Shown one piece after another: positions 1 through 11,405 of a DNA stretch of 64,000 nt. Under the pieces are notes generated by a model. It searched no databases, had not been told where the DNA came from, and was given only the letters and a program-made list of their open reading frames with translations. The translations under genes were made by a program, and so were the position numbers. Origin of the DNA: Argentina anserina (taxonomy: Eukaryota; Streptophyta; Magnoliopsida; Rosales; Rosaceae); the NCBI RefSeq assembly GCF_933775445.1, contig NC_065872.1, positions 12,524,001-12,588,000 of the forward strand, given 5' to 3'. The stretch's first letter is position 1; the number at the start of each line of letters is the position of its first letter.

Positions 1-945
1 CACATCTCTTCATTCACTCTTTAGGAGAGGCTCTCCCTCATCAATTTTCATTTGCCTTTAATTCTCTTAATTTTTTTTTGGGCATTTCAAAGGAGCACTC
101 ACCCACCACCAAGCTTCATCAATTTTGTCAAGTGAAGAGAAAGAAAGAGACTTAATCACCATTTGGGTAAAAGGGAGAAACTATAATTCCAAGGCTTGTT
201 ATGTATGCTCTTTAGCATTTGTGACTTGTCTTGGGTTTTCTCCCTCTTCTATATCTTTTTTTCTCTTTCATTTGCATTAGTTGGTGTGAATGATGATGTA
301 TATGTTTATGGGTAATGAATGATTTTATTATTGGGGACTAAGGTTGTGTCCCTAGTGGTCTAATTCTTGATTCTTAGGCCAATTAGAGTGAGTTAGTGAC
401 CATTGAACCGTCTCTAACTCTCTCTAATTTAGTTAGTGTGGTTCTTGAACCGGCACATTAATACCGATATGTGAATATGGTCATTGAGCCTTGAACCGCA
501 TTAGATACGACTACCGCCAAATTAGAAATTCGCATATATATTACATTCCTATAAGCATTTTTCATTTCATTTTTTTTTGTAATTTTTGTTCCCACATTTA
601 ATTTTAGTTAATTAGTTATCAAACTATTTTCTCGGTGACCAATTCGACTCATTGTAAATAGTCATCACTAGGCTAAAGTTGTGAGTAGGCTTTGGTGCAA
701 ACCAAGGCCAAGCATTACTAAGACTTGGTACCTCAGTGTAGTATTTTCTTTATTTTCATTTCATTTCTTTTATTTTCATTAGTGACTTTAGGTACCGATT
801 AGCCTAGGATTGTGAGCTAGCTACTAATCCCCGAGATACGATACAATTTTGGGCTTAATACTTTCCTTACTTGACAACGATACGTTTGCTCATGTGAATT
901 ATATCCAAGTCGGTCAACGTCCATACTACTTTCGTTTATAGATTA
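1..945. mobile_element. Truncated LTR-like segment (low confidence)
   Basis: No coding potential is visible. The stretch resembles the transcribed half of a long plant Gypsy-type LTR: pyrimidine-rich leader, then text such as 'gagatacgatac' near 834-845 and 'gacaacgatacg' near 875-886, the style seen at the 3' ends of Tat/Athila-like LTRs. A motif 'ttatcagaggc' follows at about 942 and weakly resembles a tRNA-Met primer binding site. The left end lies outside the window, so no terminal repeat pair can be shown. It could equally be unrelated intergenic DNA. The following 350 bases, up to the TIR element at 1299, hold nothing I recognise. Confidence 0.3.
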
Positions 946-1298
946 TCAGAGGCTTGGCTCAGCTAGGAAAAACTCAGAGCCATCAAATCACCCCCATGAA
1001 TTGGGTGTTGCGAATCGACACCACTGTTGCCGCTAAGGTCTAGCATGGGTAAAGAAAAGCGAGCAAACAAGACCACACTCTTTCTTCCACAACAGCTTTT
1101 CCTCAACTAATTAATGTATGGAGGCCATGCCATATTTGATCTACTAGGGTCAAATCCAGATAATTAACTTTCTGCAAACAAAAACAATGCCCTCATATAG
1201 GAATGCTGGAAACAATCGTCATGGTCTCCATCCCAAAACTAGCTCTTGAGAGGTGATGTTCAAAGTAAGGTGTAATGTTATAGATCGTTTTCGACTTA

Positions 1299-4023
1299 GG
1301 GGGGTGTATTCAATTAAGATTTTGTTAGATTGTTTTGGAATTTAAAAGTTTATAGGTATTCAATTCAGATTTTTTAAAGTCTGTTAAAATCTTGTGGTAT
1401 TCAATCAAGATTTTAAAAATTCTTTCTAAATCTGATGGTATTCAATAACTCAATGACTTACAAGAATTTTATTAATAGCTGGAATTTGAAGGATTTCAAG
1501 AGCCTTGGTATAAATACGAGAGCCTATTGAGAATCTGGTCTCTAACCATCAGATTTTGAAGAACTTCTTTTCTCTGCCGTCACTGAAGAATGAGGACCAA
1601 CCGGGTAAGCAAAACTGATGAGTTGGGTTTCTATGTAATATTCTAGAATCGGTTGTTTACTAGAAAATTTCACATGATCGATCAAGGGTTCCCTTTCATT
1701 TAAAACCCTAATTGGAAAGAGAGAGTCGAAAGCGAAGATGATTCAACGTCTGGTGCATCGGTCGGGTGTTACCACAATTCCACTAGATCGAACTGGCGTA
1801 GTATTGTCAAAATCTGATCCGTGGCTTACCTGCAGGTATATAAAACTTGGCCTATTTGATAGTGAGATGTATTGAAGCTGTAAGGTCTTTGTTTACGTTT
1901 ATATATAGACACTATTTTATTTGAGATCTTATGAACCACGAGATACTATTTATAAGTCAGTGTAGTGTTGTCCTTTTGATATAAGAGTTGGTTGCCTTCA
2001 ATTGCTATTTAAGTTGAAATTATAGCTTGTGAGACTAGCAATGCAGCTATTAATATTGTTATTAGAGGATCAATTAGGGATCTTTATATGAAGTCTATTC
2101 TCAGATCAATTGAGCAGAACAAACATTTTCCTTGTTGATATCGCTAATCATGTATTCTTAAATATTTTGGTACATGCATTGATGATAATCTTGATCTAAA
2201 CTGTAATTGCTCCCCCCTTGGCTTTTGACTACCCAAACGAGAACATCAACTTGAGCAGCTTACCTTTGCATCTCAGCAACAATCAATTCTCATGAGAGCT
2301 GTATGCCCTAATCAATTATTAACTTGAACCAACTCAGATAACTTATTATTTTCTTTAGTACTTACTTACCTATAACCTATTATTTTTTATAATGCTTCCT
2401 CAAGTAATTGCGCGACTAGCTACTCAATTTCACTCCAAAAGCTTGTTTTAGTTCTTTTCTACGGAATGAGAACTCTGTTCCATGACTTCCAGCAACTTTA
2501 AGGACTCAACTGTCTCATGGCTCCATGGTGGCATCTACGGAGCTCCTCAACTGAGCAGCATTTCATGTCCATATGGTAATTAAGTTTCAGTTCTAGCAGC
2601 TGTATTTATTGATTTGTTATTTATCTTGCATTTCTACATAAATTCTTCATATTAACCTTCACACTAATGATTTCACATGGATATGCTGATATGCACCTAA
2701 GTGAATGTTTAAATGTGTAGGATAGATGTAATACTTGGTCTTGCAACTCTTTCTACTGATAAGTAATAGTGTGTAATACACATTAATTATTAATCAAACA
2801 TAATGTTTAACTTTAAGATTTTGATTTTGATTTCATTGTATAAATTTGTGATTATTTGTGATTTCTTTGTATCACTAAACGTAATAGGATTCAAGCCTTA
2901 AAGGGGCATGCGTTTTTTTGTTCCTGAAGTTATAGATTTTGCTATCCTTAATGCCCTTAAACAAACTTGGATTAGATTGACCACATGATTCAGAATTATT
3001 CTTTCTAGTGTTGAACTTCTTTGCTTGTATGGTTGAGATTCTAAATGCTAATGATGTTAGTTTTGGTGATTTCGGAGTTAAAGCGCCATTCTTCATTCTG
3101 TTAGCTGAATGAAGATTTTATAATTTTATATATAGTCCATGTTTGATGTATATGTGTCATTGATTTGTATATATAATGGTTGATGCCTTAGTTGTATAAT
3201 GGAATTGAAGCAACAGACAAAAAAGAAGACCAGCTGAGAGTCATTAGAGTACATATATAGGCATTTTAGGAGCACGAGGAGCTCAGCCGTTGGAGTCATT
3301 CACATCAATGACATACATGTCAGCTGGAGAGAACGTACAAAAGCAGGACTGATATACACTCCAGGGAGGACCAAGCTAGGAAGGGCACAAATTTAAAAAC
3401 TTCAAGAAAAAATGAAGGACGTTAGAGAAGATAGCCCGGTTTTCGGGAAAGACGACTCAGGTGCCACTGGCACCGGCTAATGGCTAGCCCCAAAGACCAT
3501 GACGTGTATAAACAAATGCTTCTCCTTAATAGATGATTTAGGCAGTGATGATTTAGATAATAGTGTTTCTGTTGAAAAATCAATAACTGGTGCATTTATG
3601 AGCAATATATGCTTGGAATATTTTGCGACTTGAATATGTATCTTTGGCATGTCTTGCAAATGTAATTGTTGTATCTTACAATGCTTATTGGAGCAAATGT
3701 ATGCAGTTGGTTATTAGTCGAAAAAGAAAAAGGCCTTCGTTTTTGAAGCATGCAAAAAACAAATTGTATATCATACACTGTTTTTTTTGTTACAACAAGT
3801 CGTAGAACTTGTGTTGTTAATACTGGAAATTTCAATCTTTTAATTTTATTTATTGTTATTATAATAGTCTATAGACTTTTTAAAATCCAAGTGAATACTG
3901 AAAATCAATCTAACAAAGTCTATGAAATTCTATATGGATTTAAAACAATCCATAGAGTTATAAAATCTATGGATTATTTAAATTCATCCAAATTCTTTCA
4001 AAATCTGGATTGAATACACCCTC
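1299..4023. mobile_element. PIF/Harbinger-type TIR transposon, non-autonomous
   Basis: The ends form an imperfect terminal inverted repeat: left 'gggtgtattcaatt' from about 1302, right 'ggattgaatacaccctc' ending at 4023. The element is flanked on both sides by the trinucleotide TTA (1296-1298 and 4024-4026), the target-site duplication typical of PIF/Harbinger. The motif GTATTCAAT recurs inside the left end near 1356, 1399 and 1438, and related words occur inside the right end, as expected for subterminal transposase-binding repeats. About 2.7 kb long, it has no transposase ORF, so it would depend on another element. The class call rests on TSD length and end structure only. Confidence 0.7.
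1738..1835 (+). other. Possible captured or vestigial first exon inside the TIR element
   Basis: An ATG at 1738 opens a 32-codon frame that runs to a good splice-donor context (cag/gtatat) at 1835/1836. It is preceded by 'aaaccctaat', a phrase frequent in plant 5' UTRs. I do not recognise the peptide and no convincing following exon was found. It may be a host gene fragment captured by the transposon, part of a decayed ORF, or chance. Confidence 0.2.
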
Positions 4024-4487
4024 TTAGAAGAAGAGTTTGGGCCGAGAGACGATGCTGGAGATTCAGCCCAAGGCGGGAAGGGTTTAGAGAGAGTGCAGAA
4101 GTCACACTTAATATCATTTGGTTTAAAGAGAACATTTTGAGACTAGTTGATGGCTATCTAATTCATGATTAATGAGATCACATTCTAATCACATTTTTGC
4201 AACTCAGCCCTTTAAATTTTAGAACTATATAAGTAGATCATTGTACATATATTTAGTTAAATTAGTGATCGTTAAGTTATGATAATAGAACAAACCAAAC
4301 TGTTTTCAAACTTGTCTTCATCATTTTCAGTTCGGATATAAATTGATGAATTTTTTTCAGCTAAATTAATTGGGTTGGAAATGAAATGGAAATTCAGTGA
4401 TATCAGTTTGTGGGATTTTACTTATTTGTTAAAAGTTTTGTTGAGATTGATGATTTTTAGTTTGCAGTTTTGGTGAGATTAATCGAA

Positions 4488-5000
4488 CTTTTTTTTAAAG
4501 GGGACGGAAATTTAATTAAGAGAACCAGAGTTTAGGCCAACTTCCGAGGCCAACTTCCGATAGTCCACTAAGTATAAAAACTAGAACGTAAACCAAATTT
4601 AACTAACTTATGTACCATCAGTCCATCACATTGACATTCTTATAGACATGAACAAATTATGAAGATTGAAGTGTTGCAAGAAAAACCCTCGCATCTTCAA
4701 CCAACATACCATAGTCCGTCATCAACTTCGTCTTTCCTAACAACATTGACTACTTTCAAACAATCAGATTAAAAACCAGAGGAGTAAAATCCCCACTCCA
4801 CAGCTAACTGAGCTGTCACCTGTCACTTGTATCTCAACCACATCAGGTGGTGTAACATGAGCACCAGTATCTCAAAACACAATCACTTTCAGAAAAAGTA
4901 AATCAAACGCACTATCCATATTGACCTTCACTCATCCCTGCAGAGGAGATACCCAAGATTTAGGAATCCTTGGAACTTGTCTTGTTTTAGCAGAAACGGA
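4488..5000 (-). mobile_element. LINE remnant, RNase H-like domain (minus strand)
   Basis: Read on the minus strand, this stretch gives broken fragments of the plant LINE-associated RNase H domain. A phrase near 4940-4890 reads K-V-N-M-D-S-A-F-D, matching the family pattern K-x-N-x-D-G-A-F. Further on, phrases correspond to A-V-E-W-G and F-N-L-I-V-E-S. Several stops and frameshifts interrupt it. The poly(T) run at about 4488-4499 would be the poly(A) tail of a minus-strand LINE copy. Family-level identification is from motif order only. Confidence 0.5.
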
Positions 5001-6345
5001 ACTCAACAATATAAGTATGTATCTGATAGAAAATCTTAGAACAAGTTTGAGATTTATCCTTCCAAACACGATGTTCGTCTCTTTCTAGCCCCATTAAAGT
5101 ACCACCAAGAAAATGTTAAACTCTTCTTTAGATAACGATTCAATACACAATTTTAGTCACTCAATAAGAAGCATGGGCTGAGTGGCTACAGTTTAGACTT
5201 TAGACGTACCACAACCCTGAAGTATGCGAAGCTACGTTTAGGGTTTATATTTAGGGAATTGTTAGAATGAACTCCACATCAACCGGATTAAAAGAATATA
5301 TGCTTATTTAATTGTATCCCACTTTCTAGTAGGTAAAATAAAATCACTCACTTTAGCAAGAGAAAATGTATGATGTTGTATGCGCCTAAAATCATGTGGC
5401 CGAGATATCCAAGGATCAATTGCAACCGTAATGGACAAACCATCATCCGTTATTCAATATTCTCATATGTAAGATATATTCATATTTTTATTATATTAAA
5501 TCTAATGGTTTAAAGTATTCAAAACAATTGATGCATAGTATGCATCATTTCATAATAGAATTCCCCCATATATTATACTACAATGAAATTTGAACGAGAG
5601 ATTTAAGACACATGAGTTTTCACTGTAAATATTCACGAGTGCCACCTAGTGGTGGGTAGTTGATTTTTTTATCATTATTTTTAGTATGCAAAGTCGTTTG
5701 TTTCTCTCACAGTTTCGAGATGTTACATCCATTGCATGTGTTATGTAGCCTAAACATGGCAATCTTCTAATGGTGCAGGTAGGCTTGAAGAAAAATGTAT
5801 CACATGTCTAATTCGATTACTTCTTTTAATGTGGGTATTGGCCCCTTCTAAAAAACATTACATGGTTGGAATTGATGAAATAATTGTGTGTATGATTTTG
5901 TATGTGCTTGTGTGGTTCCGGTAATAATAAAGTACATTTTACTAAGCACACTATTAGCGTTTTTCCGTACTGCTTTCATTGCACACTGAGACCCACTACT
6001 TCAGTACTTATCATTGAATTTAAGATATTAATTATATTATATTTTATCTAGTTTTTTTTTTTTGCAATTTTGTTGTAAATTATATTTTTTACATGTCGAG
6101 GTTTGGTGAAATAAATACTTGTTTTAATTGATAATGTGTACGATTTTGATTATGATTGTGTAAAGCTAGTGATAAGGTATATAGGATTATGCACACTCTT
6201 GGTGTTGGTTTCCGTATTTTTGACTAGATGAAAATTGAGAACTATATTCAGCCAAATCAATACAAATTAAAATTGTCGAACATGCTTTAATGATTTTCAA
6301 ATTGAATGAAAAAAAAATTTACTAGGATGATTTATTCAAGTATTC
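5001..6345. other. Gene-free AT-rich interval
   Basis: No ORF, RNA gene or repeat boundary I can support. The sequence is AT-rich with many short homopolymers and ends in the (TA)n tract that hosts the hairpin MITEs. Confidence 0.5.
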
Positions 6346-6361
6346 ATATATATATATATAT
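6346..6361. repeat. (TA)n microsatellite, left border of first hairpin MITE
   Basis: Uninterrupted TA dinucleotides directly border the inverted repeat that starts at 6361. Confidence 0.9.
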
Positions 6362-6707
6362 AGTTCCTATTCAGAATTTTGGCACATTTTTTGGTCAATT
6401 TTTTTCACCATAAACGTTACAATATTTAGGTATGTTATTCAAGATCATCTCTACAAAATTTCATCTAATTCAGATATCGTTAAGGTATTGAAATTAGATT
6501 AAATCAATAAATGAATTTAAACTGTTCAAAGTGAACCGTTCGTGTAAATCTCAATTTTGTCAAATTAGATGAAACTTTGTAGAGATGATTTTAAATAGCA
6601 TACCTAAATATTGAATCGCTTATGGTGAAAAAATTTGACCGAAAAGTGTGCCAAAATTGGAACTTCACTCTGTAATTTCAAAGTGAAGATTCACTTTGGA
6701 TAGGGAC

Positions 6708-6710
<3 letters not shown>
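6361..6710. mobile_element. Hairpin MITE 1, about 350 bp
   Basis: Almost the whole element is an imperfect inverted repeat. The left arm reads tagttcctatt...ttttggcaca...caccataa...atttaggtatg...atctctacaaa...tttcatctaatt. The right arm read in reverse complement gives tagtccctatc...ttttggcaca...caccataa...atttaggtatg...atctctacaaa...tttcatctaatt. The right arm carries about 30 extra bases near its tip (around 6665-6695). It sits between TA tracts, consistent with a TA target duplication (Tc1/Mariner-like), though the TSD cannot be separated from the microsatellite. No coding content. Confidence 0.75.

Positions 6711-6741
<31 letters not shown>
6709..6741. repeat. (TA)n(CA)n microsatellite between two hairpin MITEs
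   Basis: TA repeats to about 6731, then about five AC units to 6741. Confidence 0.9.
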
Positions 6742-7148
6742 GAAGTTTTCAGGTGCGGATGACCGTACCTTGAGCTAAGATACGGATTTTCATTTTTATC
6801 AACTTTTCGATCGAGTTTTCACATCTGCACCGTCCAATCCTTAGGTAATAACGTATAGATCACCTATGTAAAATTTCAACCAATTTGGTAATAGTTAAGG
6901 TATTAAACTAAGTTAGACCAATGAACGGATTAAATCTGCCGAATTTGAACCGTTCATGTGTATAATAGAAAAACGCAGTTTTGTGTGACTTAGCGATTAC
7001 CAAATTGACTGAAAATTTGCAGAGGTGATCTTTACTTTATGACCTATGGACTGGACGGTGGAGATGTGAAAACTCAATCGAAAAGTTAATAAAGAATGAA
7101 AATCCGTACCTTAAGCTAAGGTACGAACATCCGCACCTGAAAAGTCTC

Positions 7149-7150
<2 letters not shown>
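6741..7150. mobile_element. Hairpin MITE 2, about 410 bp
   Basis: A second, different inverted-repeat element. The left arm begins 'gaagttttcaggtgcgg' and continues through 'cgtacctt', 'tacggattttcatt', 'caacttttcgat', 'gagttttcacatct' and 'caccgtcca'. The right arm read in reverse complement has the same words in the same order ('gacttttcaggtgcgg' and onward). The arms pair over most of their length, leaving a small central loop near 6930-6970. It is bordered on both sides by TA tracts. The sequence is not related to hairpin MITE 1. Confidence 0.75.

Positions 7151-7191
<41 letters not shown>
7150..7191. repeat. (TA)n microsatellite, about 20 units
   Basis: Perfect TA dinucleotides from the right end of hairpin MITE 2 to about 7191. 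Confidence 0.95.
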
Positions 7192-7192
<1 letters not shown>

Positions 7193-8300
7193 AAAGAAGA
7201 TTCTTCAATCCAATACATCCTCTTCTATTCTTCTCTCCAATGCGACGGCCCTTCGGCTGTCGTCCCGCCCACCGCTACTTGATGGTGAGAGATCTGTGTT
7301 CGATGCCTCCTCTTTGCCACCACCATCCCCCCGGCAGCCTCCTTTTTGCCACCATCACCCCTGCGGTCTCCTCTCTGCCGCCACCACCATCCGATGACAA
7401 GGATTTTGTGTATGAGCATGTAATCAATATTTCATAACCCACTCCTCCAACACTTAACGCTACACTCCTTGGCGCCGTCACACTCTTATATCTTGGCCTT
7501 GGCGCTGTTGCACTTGGTGCTCCTCCAGTTGTGCCAGCAACAGGCTCTTTCAGTTCTAGCTCTGAAGGTGGCTCAACCAACTTCTCAAGCACTGTGAGCT
7601 CTCTACCACCTACACTAGCCACACCATCTCATGGCATTGCTATCGCACTTAAAGAGGTTTGGAAAGAGGTTAAGAATATCGAGAATTTTTATATGCTTGT
7701 GGATTTTCCCAATTTCTTTATACAAGAGAATGTAGTCTCCCTAGCGGAGGGCGAGGAAGTGAAAAAAAACACATGATTACATACCGTTTTTCAAGTATGT
7801 TATCTACTTCACATTCTATTGGCTGGTTTTACTTTAAATGTGCTTTGGTGGTGGTGCACACTATTGGCTAGACTTGTAGCTAAGTGTGGTTTTCCGATCC
7901 CTATTGGTGGTATAGGCCTTATAGTAGAGCTATGTGCCACAACGTTTGATATTACGTTCATGTTGAGTTTATTAGGGCATCGGGTGGCTCACCATGGCAA
8001 AAGTGGCCTTGTCACTACAACCGTTAGAGTTGCGGCGTCTTGGTGCTCACGCACCCTGAAGAAAGCAGCAACAAATTACTGGACAAGGGCATTGGCGACA
8101 GAGGTGGAGGTGTAGTTTAGGGAGAGTTTAGAGAGTGATATTGTGGTATTTTCTGATGATGATAATAAGATCATTGTTTTGTAATGAGTTTGAAGATGTT
8201 TCCCAGACCTAAAACTTACATCTTTGTTCCTTTTGGAGTTAGGAAAGATGTTTACATGCTTTTTGCTCTTATGCTCTATAGTTGAAACGTGATGTAAATA
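7192..8300 (+). other. Unrecognised interval with short open frames
   Basis: Plus-strand frames are open for 65-98 codons (7240-7437, 7441-7776, about 7819-8115). One is rich in Pro/His, one in Ser/Gly/Thr, and one is Leu/Trp/Ala-rich at its start. None matches a family I know, and no clear splice sites link them. The tail near 8160-8300 looks like 3' UTR or intergenic sequence. The G+C content of 7240-7650 is visibly higher than its surroundings, which suggests decayed coding or transposon DNA. I cannot assign a function. Confidence 0.2.
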
Positions 8301-9285
8301 AATTCTTTCAATTCAAACCATTTCAAATTTGTTGGGTTGGCAAAAAAACAAACTATATATATAAAGAAAAACTCATTGAATAAAATAGTAATGATATCAA
8401 ACTGAAAAGTCTCCCTAGTCACCAACACAGCGGTTCTCTTTGGAAAAGCTTATCAAGGTTCCATGTTGATTTTTATTATAATAATCATGAGCGAAGATTG
8501 GTGGCCTCTCAAATTGGCTGGGTTTCATAAATTTAAAAATTGTTCCATTTTTGTTTATCCATTTCACATTGTTATCACATCATTCATTAGCAACATTGTT
8601 ATTTCAAGTGGTGACACATGTTAACTTTCTCCTTCTCAACCACTAAATTAGACTCTGCAAAGAATGAAATTTATCCGACTCGGAGCTAACTCATGATTGA
8701 TTTTAGGGAGGATGAGGTTCCGCCGTATTCTTGATACTTGAATGTCTACCAAGAAACAATTTCAACTAATATAAATTCATAGGGTTCCTCATATATATAC
8801 CATGATGCAAAACTGACCAGTATGACTAGGATTGAAGATGATTTCTCTTTATTAGGGTATATTATTGATAGGGTTTCTCTTATTTTATGCTATTGAGCAT
8901 ACTCATCGTCAGCTGTAAATGGAGAAATTATACTGGATTACTCTTAAATTACATAACTAGAACGCCTAGTTTCAGAAGTGGTGCCTTTGATCGGACTCTG
9001 ATAACAACAACTCTATTTTTGAACTAAATTTACACTAGACTTCTTGCACGAGACTTTGAAGAACCACGCTCTATTGTATTTTATATAATTGTAGAGATTT
9101 ATAGGGGATACCAAAATTGCTCCGAAGGGGTTTTTATTGTTCTTTCATCCATTCTGAATAATTATCACTACGTAAATCAAGGACAATAATCACATAAAAT
9201 GGAGATTGGCGGTTACGTAAGGGAAGTTGCCTTAATTAATAGACTGATTAATCAATTCAGTCTACTGCAATTTGATTATTTTATG
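8301..9285. other. Gene-free interval
   Basis: Nothing supportable seen: AT-rich, no family-like ORF, no boundary repeats. Confidence 0.5.
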
Positions 9286-9289
9286 CGCT

Positions 9290-9560
9290 TTAGTTTTTTT
9301 TTTTTGAGCAGAAAAGAGAAATAGATTACAGAGGAGCCCCTCTAACACGACTGTTAGGGAATAAATCAAGCTCTAAGGCAGCAATAGCTGGGGGGGGGGG
9401 GGATACCAACCCATTTCGAGGTTCATCGAGGGAGAGACCAACAACAGTGATAGCATTAGCGAGAAAATTGGCCTCTCTGAATACATGAGCAACCTGAAGG
9501 TTGTCCAATTTGGATAAGAAGTGTTTGCAATCTCGAATTAGAGTCAAGATTTGCCAAGGG
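9290..9560 (-). mobile_element. LINE 3' remnant (RNase H C-terminus and poly(A))
   Basis: On the minus strand a 73-codon frame contains V-A-H-V-F-R-E-A-N-F-L-A-N, the typical C-terminal helix of the RNase H-like domain in plant LINEs (V-P-R-E-A-N-x-x-A-D). It is followed by a short hydrophobic tail. The poly(T) at about 9295-9305 marks the LINE poly(A) tail. A 13-bp poly(G) tract at 9390-9402 lies inside. The copy is 5'-truncated, as is common for LINE insertions. Confidence 0.6.
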
Positions 9561-11005
9561 ACTTTATGCGCTTTAGTTGAAATGAAAATATAAGATAGAA
9601 CAAGAATGAGTAATAGCAGCGGAATGTGTAAAAGAATTTCACTTTTTTATTGAATAATTCATATTACAAGATTACACCTTAATCTATGATAATATTATTC
9701 TCAAAAGTAAATACTTCTTACTTGATAGTCACAATCAAGTATTAAAACAACCTCACAAAAATCGTTGCTTCAAGTGTCGATACAACCTCACTAAGATCGT
9801 TGTAATCACACGTACGTTGACTTCATTAAGCTTGTCGATGATGCCACTAAAGTTTTCAATGAAGTCACTAAGATCTCCTTGATGTGAATTTCTTCTCTTG
9901 AAAAATCAGTTTTCTCTTCTTCTTTTTTCATATGTATGCAGCAGCCAATCTACTGCATATATACCCTATTTGTGTCTCACGGCAAACCCCCACTTAACCC
10001 TAGAACCAATAGGCAATCAACCCAAAACCCTTCCTAATATAACCTTATATATAAGGAAAAAATCCATAGGAATATGGAATACATCTTTTAAAATAAATCC
10101 TTTTTTTATAACAATTTTTGTATACTCAAATATATATCAATCTATCCATAATCAAATCGGTGGAGACTTTTTTGGTAGGAAAAACAAACCATAATATTTT
10201 CCTAGTCCAATTAGGAAACAACTTCAATTCTCCTTTTACTATCTAATTTTCATGATTTGTCCTCCACACCTTTTAGTTCTTTACCAACTTTATGAGGCCA
10301 ATATATGTACCTTCAAGACTTGAAGTTAATTAACTTAGTTTAAACCTTATGCACCAAACTAAATTTAATTAAGTTAAGCTGTATATAAACCTTATGAGTG
10401 ATATTCCATTATTTAAAGGTATTGCTATAAAGCTAGAGTAAGCAGAAGATCGAGTTAATTAGTAGTCTTCAGTCTTCAGACATTGATCTATCTTGCTTTT
10501 CATTCAGTGTATATAGGATCTTCACATACTTCTACCTTAGTTCTATAACTCCCGATGAGTATCCATTACAATAGACTGGTAGAGTGGAGTAAACCTTAAT
10601 CCTTAAGAAACGGCCATATATGCATGACGTACAATATAGTGTAACATGAAGATCGTGGAGATGATCATGGAGAACTGGAGCATTCATCCCGCCCACATCT
10701 GTCATTCATCACTCTCAGCGTCTACATAGCCATCTCTTTACGCAGTTACGCATGCACATATAGTTTGAAATCGACTCACAACATCAAAGTTCGTTTCAGT
10801 CTTTGTGGCCGGTGACTGGATATGATGATGCAATCTTCATTATATGCACCGCGATCCTCGAGCTCTCGTATGTAGTTTCGGTGACTTGGTCAGATCTTCA
10901 CCTCTCCCACATCAATATACTGCTTTGATCGGTAACAATTAATTATTTAGTGAAATATTGGAATGGATGAGTTGCTTGCAAGCACCAAGTACATCCATGT
11001 GTCCC
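9561..11005. other. Gene-free interval upstream of the EIL pseudogene
   Basis: No supported gene. Short phrases recur ('cactaagatc' near 9789 and 9866). The 3' half presumably includes the former promoter of the EIN3-like relic that starts after 11005. Confidence 0.4.
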
Positions 11006-11063
11006 ATATGCATGCAGCACGCACCTATAAAATAATATGCATGCAGCACGCACCTATAAAATA
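11006..11063 (+). promoter_or_regulatory. 29-bp tandem duplication containing a TATA box
   Basis: Two perfect 29-bp copies (11006-11034 and 11035-11063), each containing 'cctataaaata', a good plant TATA element. They lie about 220 bases upstream of the first readable EIN3-like exon, so they may be a duplicated core promoter of that relic. Only the duplication is directly visible. Promoter activity is inferred. Confidence 0.5.
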
Positions 11064-11405
11064 GCAACAACAGCAACCTAACATGCACCCATCGTTAAAA
11101 AAAAAAAAATTCCTTCACCATTAGTAGCTCCCGGAAATCCTCAGAATCTTCCAAATCTTCCTTTAACCTTGTGCATTGTCATCTTTCCTTCGCTGACTTC
11201 ACATTTATGATCTTCACCGCCTCTGGAGTTGCATGGTTTGTGCATTAATACTAACTAGGTGTCTTGGTGATGTTTCAGGGAACATAACCACACAAGTAAA
11301 AACTGCATCAGTGAAGAAGATGATGATCGTCTATGCTTGGAAGATGAGGAAGCTGAAGATATCAGCTACGAAGATCTCAAGAAGCGAATGTGGAAGGATC
11401 GTGTG

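Noticed and set aside
7275..7622. 115-codon minus-strand frame opposite 7240-7776
   Set aside because: Overlaps plus-strand open frames, follows the local G+C skew, and has no recognisable family or splice context.
9326..9547. Open frame considered as a small host gene
   Set aside because: The motif V-F-R-E-A-N with a following poly(A) identifies LINE RNase H debris.
11006..11063. Tandem 29-mers considered as a CRISPR-like array
   Set aside because: Only two perfect copies, no spacers, plant nuclear DNA.
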